Source: Entomomonas sp945283395
Lineage (GTDB): Bacteria > Pseudomonadota > Gammaproteobacteria > Pseudomonadales > Pseudomonadaceae
Direction of reading: 5' to 3'
Length of the DNA stretch: 42,046 bases
Assembly (NCBI GenBank): GCA_946480835.1
Contig: CAMLLC010000017.1
Coordinates: 1 to 42,046 of the forward strand
Position 1 is the first letter of the stretch; the number at the start of each line of letters is the position of its first letter. The notes beneath the pieces are model-generated. The model made no database searches. It was not told the DNA's origin and saw only the letters and a program-made list of their open reading frames with translations. Positions 7,828-15,453 of the stretch are shown piece by piece. The position numbers and the translations under genes were made by a program.

Positions 7828-9821
7828 TAATTTCTCCCCGATGTGTTATTGATAGGTAGTTTTATACAAAAACAGGTTCCTCTACCAACCTTAGACTGTA
7901 CTGATAATTCACCCTTATGATTATTGGTTATAATGAAATAAGAAACAAAAAGCCCTAAACCGGTACCTTTACCTACCTCTTTGGTAGTAAAAAAGGGTTC
8001 GAAAATACGTTTGGCGGTTATTTCTGTCATACCAATTCCATTATCTTCTACTTCAATTACTGCCCATTGTTGACGTTTTAATAACCGAATCTGGATAAGC
8101 CCAGTTTCTGAAGGGTTTGTACGCATTAAAATAGCTTGGCTGGCATTTTTTAATAAATTGAATAGTACTTGCTCAATTTCATTAACAACTATGGGTATTT
8201 TTACTAAAGTCTCATTCAAATCTAATTTAATTACTATATTCTTAATATCTTGGGCATCACCTAATTGTAGATCATTTTTAGCTATTTCTAGAGTTTGTCT
8301 TATGATATCTGCTAGGTTCGCAGGGGTAAATTGTCTCTTACTACGTCTACTGAAAGCCAACATATGAGTGACGATTTTTGATGCTCTGCTACCTGCCTGA
8401 TTTATAGCATCTAATAACTGAGGTATTTCTCTCATTTCCAGATACTTGTTAACCTCTTGTAATGAAATCTTTGCCTGCAGCGCAATCTCTTTATTTTTCG
8501 ACAAATTAACTGATAATCTGCGACGTATATTTTGAGTATTATGTAAAATAGCACCTAAAGGATTATTTATTTCATGGGCCATTCCTGCTGCTAAACCACC
8601 TACTGATAACATTTTTTCTGATTGAACCATTAGTTCCTGTAGATTTAAGCGTTCTGTAATGTCATCAATGCGTATAACTCCCCCATGCACATTTTCGCCT
8701 ACTAAAGGGTAGAAGGTTAAAGCATAATGACGCACTAGACCTTCTTGTATCCATGATACCTTTTCTACCTTTTCAATCTGATTAGACTCTATACATAGCT
8801 TTAATTGTTCCATATAAGGCTTTAAATGCGGAAAAGCTAAAAAGAGTGGCTGGTCTACAGCCTCTTCGAGGCTTGATCCTGAAATACTGGTTGCCTCCTG
8901 ATTCCATTGTGTAACGTAAAGTTCTTTATCCACGGCAATAAGAGCGGAAGGCATAGAATTGATAATATTATTTAAATAACTTTGAAAGCTTGTTAATTTT
9001 TTTTCAACTTTATTGCGTACCTGCATTTCCTTAACTAGCTGCACATTCGTTTCGCGCATCTCAGTTGCAAGTGCCTCTGCTTCATCTCTAGCTGTTTTTA
9101 ATAATTGCTCTCTAGCCTCAATGCGACTAAGCATCGTATTAAAAGCTGTAGATAATTGGCCTATTTCATCTCTACTATGTGGAATAACCCTCAGAGCGTA
9201 ATTTTCTTCTCTGGTAACTCTTAAGGCTAGTGTTTCTAATTCCTTGATAGGATTACTAATATGTCCTCTAATTTGTTTTGCCAAGATTAACCATAATAAA
9301 ATACTTAATACTAAAATACCTAAACTTGCTGAACTAATACCTATAAAAAAAGCTATAGGTAATTTATTACTGGCCAACAATACTAATCGACCAAACTGCC
9401 CATCATCACTTTCTAAATCTGTTATATAATTTGTACCAAATTGAGATGTCATCCAATTATCAAGTAGGGCAATGTTTTTCGGAAAGTCAGGTGCATCTTT
9501 ATGAGGAAATTCGGCTAATAACATGCCATCAGTTCCATAGATAGCGGCTCCTCGCAAAGGCATATAATTAACCATTTGACCAAGTGCTTCATTTGCCGTA
9601 TCAGTAGAGTTTAAAAGCTGATGACTTAAAGTAGGTGTAGCATAAAGATTACCTAAAGTTCTTAACCCTTGTGATGCCATGCTCTGTAAAGTAATCCAAT
9701 AACTAGCAGTAATAAAAGCCAAATTAGAGATAACAATAATGGTAATTAATAACACAAAAAGTGCTGCCATCAATTTACGACTGACAGGAAGATTTTTTAA
9801 AAAATTATGCAGTTTACGCAC
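7827..9821 (-). CDS. Membrane-bound sensor histidine kinase (HAMP, PAS, HisKA, HATPase), no adjacent response regulator
   Basis: I place the start at GTG 9821 (VRKLHNF) because AGGTGG lies 7 bases upstream and this avoids overlap with azlD; the longer frame from 9887 would add 22 unlikely residues. From the GTG, the 664-residue protein has TM1 (about 18-43), a periplasmic sensor of about 110 residues, TM2 (about 156-181), HAMP (about 181-233), a coiled coil, PAS (about 283-388), the phosphoacceptor His416 in GMAHEINNPLGAI, the N-box in LFNLLKNASQAI, DNGIGM, and FFTTKEVGKGTGLGLFVS. The kinase core is intact and resembles the DctB/NtrB-like HisKA group. No receiver domain is fused and no response regulator gene is adjacent, so its partner is elsewhere. 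The signal is unknown. It sits directly after azlCD and overlaps the adenosyltransferase start. Confidence 0.92.
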   Translation of the reverse strand: MRKLHNFLKNLPVSRKLMAALFVLLITIIVISNLAFITASYWITLQSMASQGLRTLGNLYATPTLSHQLLNSTDTANEALGQMVNYMPLRGAAIYGTDGMLLAEFPHKDAPDFPKNIALLDNWMTSQFGTNYITDLESDDGQFGRLVLLASNKLPIAFFIGISSASLGILVLSILLWLILAKQIRGHISNPIKELETLALRVTREENYALRVIPHSRDEIGQLSTAFNTMLSRIEAREQLLKTARDEAEALATEMRETNVQLVKEMQVRNKVEKKLTSFQSYLNNIINSMPSALIAVDKELYVTQWNQEATSISGSSLEEAVDQPLFLAFPHLKPYMEQLKLCIESNQIEKVEKVSWIQEGLVRHYALTFYPLVGENVHGGVIRIDDITERLNLQELMVQSEKMLSVGGLAAGMAHEINNPLGAILHNTQNIRRRLSVNLSKNKEIALQAKISLQEVNKYLEMREIPQLLDAINQAGSRASKIVTHMLAFSRRSKRQFTPANLADIIRQTLEIAKNDLQLGDAQDIKNIVIKLDLNETLVKIPIVVNEIEQVLFNLLKNASQAILMRTNPSETGLIQIRLLKRQQWAVIEVEDNGIGMTEITAKRIFEPFFTTKEVGKGTGLGLFVSYFIITNNHKGELSVQSKVGRGTCFCIKLPINNTSGRN

Positions 9822-9846
9822 GTTGAAACCACCTAAGCCTATTTTA

Positions 9847-10149
9847 TTAATAGGGTATATAGTGACGCAATAGAGCTGTAACAGCAATACTTAAGATAAC
9901 TGTTGACAACAATGAATAACGACAAACTAATAGTAAAGTAATTAGTAAGCTTAATAAATTAGCTATATGGGTAGTGGCAAATGCTGGGGCAATAACGGTT
10001 ATTAAAACGCAACCAGGAATGGCTTCCAATACCTTAGCTAAGCGAGGACTTAATTTTCTATTATGCAACAATAAATAGCCTGTGACTCTGGTTGAGTAAG
10101 TAACAATGGCCATTGCTAAGATAGTTAATAATACAGTTATATCAATCAT
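9847..10149 (-). CDS. azlD: AzlD-family branched-chain amino acid export subunit
   Basis: This 100-residue integral membrane protein has three to four hydrophobic segments (ITVLLTILAMAIVTYSTR, then GCVLITVIAPAF, LLSLLITLLLV and LLSTVILSIAVTALL). The Thr-Arg at the end of TM1 followed by GYLLLHN, then LSPRLAKVLEAIPGCVLI, is the AzlD signature (normally about 105 residues). AzlD is the small partner of AzlC in a two-component exporter of branched-chain amino acids and their analogues. It overlaps the 3' end of azlC by 8 bases, the usual arrangement for translational coupling. The next gene, the histidine kinase, starts 25 bases downstream when its GTG start is used. Confidence 0.88.
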   Translation of the reverse strand: MIDITVLLTILAMAIVTYSTRVTGYLLLHNRKLSPRLAKVLEAIPGCVLITVIAPAFATTHIANLLSLLITLLLVCRYSLLSTVILSIAVTALLRHYIPY

Positions 10150-10849
10150 AGCTAGCCATTAAAAATGCTACCAATAAACCTGCTAGCGCACCTAATAATA
10201 CATACCAAGCACCAGGTAATAACAAGTAGCTGGTTATTGCGACTAATAAACTTATTAACCAAGGAAAAGCAGCTAAAACTCCCTTCCACATTCCATTAAG
10301 TAACACGAGAAAGACTGCTACAAATGCCATATCAAAGCCATAATGAGTAACGTCACCTATTAGGGGGCCAATCAAAGCTCCTACAGTAGTAAAACTAATC
10401 CACGTTATATACATGCCGATACTGGCACCTACATAGTAGTAATAGTTAAATTGTTGGCAAGATGATTTTTTTGCATCAGTAAATCCCATAGCCCAGCTTT
10501 CGTCGCACATTAAAAATAAAGCAGCTAAAACTTTGCCCTTTGGTAAATCTTTTAAGTAAGGAGTTAACGCTGCCCCCATTAGAATATAGCGACTATTTAC
10601 TAGTAAAGTCATTAAAGCTATAAGCAAAATATGTGGTGGCGATGTCCATAAATTTACCGCTACGAATTCTGAGCCTCCAGCAAAGTTTAGAGCGGTTAGC
10701 AAGGTAATCTCCCCTGTTATCATTCCCTTTTGAATAGCTTGCGCGCCTAAGACTAACGAAAAGGGAATAAAACTAAGCATAATAGGTATAGCGGCAATAA
10801 GCCCTCTTTTCATTTCTTGTTTAGGTTTTAATTTAGCAGGGCTAAGCAC
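10142..10849 (-). CDS. azlC: AzlC-family branched-chain amino acid permease
   Basis: This 235-residue inner-membrane protein belongs to the AzlC/YgaZ family. Visible signatures are the amphipathic start MKRGLIAAIPIMLSFIPFSL, the NFAGGSEFVAVNLW region, LLVNSRYILMGAALTPYL, MCDESWAMGF and the glycine-rich final helices. With AzlD it forms an exporter of leucine, isoleucine, valine or their analogues. Regulators beside such loci are often Lrp-type; none is present here. The gene heads a minus-strand run of five tightly spaced genes (azlC, azlD, histidine kinase, adenosyltransferase, exported protein), so its upstream region probably carries the main promoter. A perfect palindrome lies about 145-160 bases upstream (10993-11009). 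Confidence 0.9.
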   Translation of the reverse strand: MLSPAKLKPKQEMKRGLIAAIPIMLSFIPFSLVLGAQAIQKGMITGEITLLTALNFAGGSEFVAVNLWTSPPHILLIALMTLLVNSRYILMGAALTPYLKDLPKGKVLAALFLMCDESWAMGFTDAKKSSCQQFNYYYYVGASIGMYITWISFTTVGALIGPLIGDVTHYGFDMAFVAVFLVLLNGMWKGVLAAFPWLISLLVAITSYLLLPGAWYVLLGALAGLLVAFLMASYD

Positions 10850-10992
10850 AGAATTTATATCCTATTTTTGTATGTTAGTTAAGCGTTATTATAATTCTTT
10901 CAGTAATTATCAGTAAATTAACACTCATCAATCAATATTCTTAAATTAAAGTTAGAAACTTTAATAATCACTAGTAATCATCTCTGATACAT

Positions 10993-11009
10993 TGTTATAT
11001 TATATAACA
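10993..11009. promoter_or_regulatory. Perfect 17-bp palindrome upstream of azlC
   Basis: TGTTATAT-T-ATATAACA is perfectly symmetric about 11001. It lies in the 269-base gap between azlC and the DUF2461 remnant. This is a typical shape for a dimeric regulator site, but AT-rich DNA produces such palindromes by chance and no regulator is identified. Confidence 0.3.
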
Positions 11010-11118
11010 GATTGAAAAATGCGAAAGGTTGTTTCTTTTGCTATCTCTTTAGCAGTAATTTCTCTTTTCTAACTAATAGCACTTTGTGCTTTGTATTCAG
11101 ATAGCTATATTTACAAAA

Positions 11119-11804
11119 CTATTGATTATAAGTTTCTATTTTCTGTAAATAATGATAGAGCGGGGCTAGTTGTTGAAATGTGCTAGTTAGCTCGTTGACT
11201 AATTGTTTATTAAAAAGACGTTCAACTTGCTGAGAGCTTACCATAATTGCCAAGTTTTTACGGTTGTACCAAGTAGCTATATGTTCTGGCAATGCTTTAT
11301 TAAGAGATCTTTTATAACTATCTCCTATTAATTCAAAAGGAGACTGGTAATAGTAAATTAGCTTTTCAAAAGCTTTAATATCTTGTTCTATGAGCTGTCG
11401 TAGTAAATCCATCTTATATTTCGGGGCCGAATAATATCCTAGGCCATAACGATACCAATCTGTAGCTATTTCAAAAAATAAGTAGGTGATTCTTTCCAGT
11501 CTTTACTAGGTCGTTTAAAGGATAACCAAAAACGACCACGATAGCGCGATTTATCTCTTGAGAAACGTGTATCTCTGTGAATACGTGAGAGTGTTTTACC
11601 TATAGCTGGTCTAGTTTCAAAACGTTCATCAATAGCTAACATACAGGGTGTTAATGTTTCAACTAATTGCTTAAAAGGATGCAGTAGGTTTTCATCATAA
11701 AGTGATCTATGCTCTTCAAACCACTCTTTACTATTATGCCTTGTTATCTCTTGCAAAAACTGTAAAGTCTTGTTAGAAAACCCCTTAAAACCTTGCATTT
11801 TCAA
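11119..11804 (-). pseudogene. DUF2461 (TIGR02453-type) protein, split by a one-base shift in a T6 tract
   Basis: The first fragment (11804-11466, 112 residues) has the family start GFSNKTLQFLQEITRHNSKEWFEEHR and the conserved core TLSRIHRDTRFSRDKSRYR. It ends ...ESPTYFLK then TAG. The other frame continues the family without a gap: FEIATDWYRYGLGYYSAPKYKMDLLRQ, to the stop at 11119. The joint is the run of six A on the plus strand at 11473-11478; a seventh base would restore ESPTYFFEIATDWY. The repaired protein would have about 228 residues, the normal length for this family, whose function is unknown. The distal frame has no good start near the break; its first Met is at 11412. A single homopolymer lesion means real decay and sequence error are both possible. 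Confidence 0.8.
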
Positions 11805-11856
11805 AATACTCCCCTATCAATTTTAATCAGTAAAAACCGCGCTGGAGTCCCTTCTA

Positions 11857-14287
11857 TTAATCAGCTAATCGCCATGCTATCACATAATCACTTTTATTAA
11901 GCGAAGAGTGTGCATCGCTAACAGTTAATACCACATATTGGTTACCTGTTTTAGGTGATATAAAACTGATAGGAGCACTTTGGCTTCTCCCTGGCAAGCT
12001 GCCTTTCCATAGTTCTTGACCCGTATAGCTATTATAAGCCCGTAAATAAAAATCGTGATTACCAGCAAAAAATAATAATCCTGTTTTAGTTGCCATAGAA
12101 CCACTTAAAGTTGGCATTCCTATTGGTATAGCCAATTTCATAGCAATAAAATCTAACATTCCTTTATCCTTTAAAGTATCTACAGGCACGTTCCAAACTG
12201 CTTTGCCAGTTTTTAAATCTATAGCTTGCATGGTTTCATAAGGTGGCGCTTGGCATGGAATTCCTATTGGAGAAATAAAGGGTAACTTCATTGCTGCAAA
12301 AGGCGTACTTGGCTTGACAGGATGAATCTGTTGGATAGCCTTATTTGAGCTAATAGCTTTAGGTGTTATTCCGTTAACTTGTGCTATACGTGTATCACTA
12401 ACAAACATATAATCAGTCGTAGGGTCAACCGAAATACCTCCCCAATTGATAATGCCTAAAGAGTCTAGTCTTTGTAAAGGCTTTTTAATGCTCATTAAGG
12501 AAGATAAATTTTGGTTCATGCTAGCAAATTCTACTCTACACCATAATTGATCAAACGGAGTAATGCCCCACATGCCTGTCTCTTTTAAGTTTTGCTTATC
12601 TATTGAACGCACACTACCTGAGACAGAGAGTATTTTGAAGTAAGGCTCGCTAATAATATTATTTCCTATAACAGACTTTACTGTTTTTTCATTAATAGTC
12701 TTTCCTGTTACACGATCTAACATGAGTATGTCACCGGATTGAGTGACTTGTAATAAGGCTAGTCTGGTTTTTCCTTTGTCATCAATCATATCGTATAATA
12801 GCGGTTGAAACGGTACATCATAATCTCCAAGGCTCTGCTGAGCCATTGAAAATTGCCACCGTATTTTACCTGTTTTAGTCTCTATCGCAGTAATAGAAGC
12901 ATTATATGGGGAGCTATTGCTAACTACATAATGTGGGTTTACATTGCCAATGACTGCATAGAGCAAATCCAATTTGGCGTCGTAAGACATTGTTGCCCAA
13001 TTATTAGTATTGGCTTTATTATGAGTTTTAATCTGTGAAGAAGCAGAGGTTAATTCGGAATTTGTAGGATCCCACGTCCATATTAATTGGCCATTATGTA
13101 CATCAAAAGTACGCACTATTCCGCTAGGCTTACCAATAGTATAGTTATCAACATCTGTTGCCCCAACTACCACTACTTCACCTGCAACTATAGGAGGGGC
13201 AGTTGTTCCATAAGAGTCTACTGAACTATCATCTATTTTATTTGCTAAATCAATAATTCCTTGGTGACCAAAATCTATACAAAGTCGGCCTGTTTTCGAA
13301 TCTACAGCTACTAATTTATCATAAGATAAACCCATAAAAATACGGTTAGTACATATTTCTTCTGCTACATTTTTTGTTCACTACTAGTTATGCCTAATGT
13401 GGCTATTTCTTTTTCCTCTAGTACACTTTGCTCATTTCGTGCTTCAGCGCTTGTTAACATTGTATCTGCACTAACTGTGACCGCACCTTGATAATAAGCT
13501 AATCCCCTACAGCAATGCTGATGCTGGATAGGTCTTTGAGGATCATATTGCCATAGTTGTTTACCCTTATCAGGATCTATCGCAATAATTTTATATAAAG
13601 GGGTACAAATATAAAGAATATCATCAACAAATAGTGGTGTATTTTGAGCTACTGGCTCACCTTCTGAAAGATTCCCTATATGTAATAGCCAAGCTTGTTG
13701 TAATTTATTAATATTATTTTAGGTAATTTGCCCCGCTGCTGTAAAACGCCTCCCCCCTGTAGAGCTAGCATGTTGTTGCCAATCAGTAAGTCTATCAGCG
13801 TCAGTAAGCTGTTTTAGGAGGGGCTTACTTTTAGCATAACATCCAGAATGAATAGGCTCCGACTCATTAAACATTAACCCTAAGCTAGCCAGCAATAACA
13901 CACCTAGCACATAACCACCTAGATGAAGTTTATTAGAAGTTCTATATCTCAAAATAGCAGGATAAGTAAAAGCAACAAAAGCCTGAATCCAGTGATCACC
14001 CATAATCTAGGAATTAACAACCAATAATCAAAGCCAACTTCCCACAATGGCCATAGCACACTCGCAATATAAGCTAACGAATAGATAATAAGGCCGATAA
14101 TTCTTAACATAATGATATAAATACCAGCAATAATCAAAGCTATGCCCATAGGTAAATAATACCAACTACCTTGGTAAGAAATTAGCAACCAGCCACCAAT
14201 ACTAAAATATAAACCACTACATACTAATAAAATTCCTACTGGTCTTATATATAATTTAACAAGACAAGGAATATTATTGCTAGTCAT
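11857..14287 (-). pseudogene. gcd: Membrane-bound PQQ-dependent glucose dehydrogenase, multiply broken
   Basis: Intact Gcd (about 800 residues) oxidises glucose in the periplasm and feeds electrons to ubiquinone. The pieces lie in order. 14287-13949 encodes the membrane anchor (GGWLLISYQGSWYYLPMG, LWPLWEVGFDYWLLIPRL). Near the T4 run at about 13955-13958 the frame shifts to the piece ending at 13719 (RYRTSNKLHLGGYVLG, DWQQHASSTGGRRFTAAGQIT). An in-frame TAA at 13721-13719 follows, after which the same frame reads NNINKLQQAWLLHIGN and continues to about 13375. A second shift in the six-base run at 13370-13375 joins to NVAEEICTNRIFMGLSYD and the 492-residue PQQ propeller, ending at 11857. The active-site stretch reads QQSLGDYDVPFQP where functional enzymes have HHDLWDMDVPAQP. 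Three lesions plus a degraded core indicate real inactivation. The 492-residue part is open but would lack the membrane anchor and the first propeller blades. Confidence 0.88.
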
Positions 14288-14478
14288 AACTAAATCCCTA
14301 ATGACATTAATAATGGTTTATTTTAATTTGCTATCTAGTAAACATCTATATAAGTTATTGTAATATTTAGCTCTTAGTAATTATAACTGATATACTTAAT
14401 TAATATTGATTAACTACACATATTCTATATCTGTTTAAAATAATCACTATTTTTTCATGGGCGAGGTTAAAAAAAAGG

Positions 14479-15453
14479 ATGCGCAACTATCTTCTTTTTT
14501 TATCTATAGTTTTAATAAGTCATATAACATACGTTGATAACTTTTTGGTTATCAAGCAACAAGCCAAACAAAACAATGAAGTAGCCCAATATGTATTAGG
14601 ACTCATGTATCAACAAGGTAAAGGGGTTAATAAAGATAAAAAATTAGCAATTGATTGGTACAACAAATCAGCTAAACAGCAATATATTTTAGCTCAATAT
14701 GCATTAACAGCCATATATCAATATGGTGATGGAGTTAAACGAGATCTAGAGCAATCTCAATATTGGTATAAACAAACTGCTGAGCCACGTAGCTTAATTT
14801 TATTAAATAAACAAAAAAAAGCCATGCAGGCTATCATACAGACATTAAGTCAACTAGCCCTAAAGGACATCAATGCTCAATATGTATTAGCTATGCTTTA
14901 TGCTTCTGAGAAAAAAGATACAGAAGCTAATTACTGGTTTTTAGTAGCCGCCATGCATGGTGATAAAGATGCTCAATATTATATTGGCCTTGTTTATAAC
15001 GAAATGATTGGCTTATTTAATAAAACTCAAGCTATTTACTGGCTCGAAAAGGCTGCACAACAAAATAATATTGATGCGCAAGTTATATTAGCCAATATTT
15101 ACGAACAAGGTCCAGAGTTGGCCCCCAAACTTACTAGGGCAGCCTATTGGTATGAACAAGCCGCTAAATTAGGTGATATTAAATCACAATCTTTTATAGC
15201 AAATATGTATCGTGATGGTAAAGGTGTGACTATGGATAAAGGTAAAGCTTTTGAGTGGTATCTAAAAGCTGCTAAACAAGGTGATGCCTTTAGTCAATAT
15301 AACTTAGGGAATATGTATGCAACAGGTGATGGAGTTACTAAGAATTTATCACAAGCAACTTATTGGTATCAAAAAGCGGCCACTCAAGGGCATACCGCTT
15401 CTAAGCTTAGGCTTAAGGCATTGCAGACTGCTAACGTACAAGGTCATAAATGA
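14479..15453 (+). CDS. Sel1-like repeat protein
   Basis: This 324-residue protein has a hydrophobic N terminus (residues 1-22), probably a signal peptide or anchor. The rest is a series of about seven Sel1-like repeats with the pattern AQYxLGxMYxxGxGVxxDxxxAxxWYxxAA, for example AQYVLGLMYQQGKGVNKD and SQYNLGNMYATGDGVTKN. Such alpha-helical solenoids act as protein-binding scaffolds, often in the envelope. Repeats around residues 100-165 are degenerate. The start ATG follows AAAAAAAAGG closely. The stop overlaps the start of the mechanosensitive channel gene (ATGA at 15450-15453), which points to a shared transcript and perhaps a shared function. The partner is unknown. Confidence 0.88.
   Translation: MRNYLLFLSIVLISHITYVDNFLVIKQQAKQNNEVAQYVLGLMYQQGKGVNKDKKLAIDWYNKSAKQQYILAQYALTAIYQYGDGVKRDLEQSQYWYKQTAEPRSLILLNKQKKAMQAIIQTLSQLALKDINAQYVLAMLYASEKKDTEANYWFLVAAMHGDKDAQYYIGLVYNEMIGLFNKTQAIYWLEKAAQQNNIDAQVILANIYEQGPELAPKLTRAAYWYEQAAKLGDIKSQSFIANMYRDGKGVTMDKGKAFEWYLKAAKQGDAFSQYNLGNMYATGDGVTKNLSQATYWYQKAATQGHTASKLRLKALQTANVQGHK

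Noticed and set aside
12853..13038. Short plus-strand ORF opposite the gcd remnant
   Set aside because: It lies wholly antisense to recognisable PQQ-dehydrogenase sequence and has no ribosome site or recognisable product.
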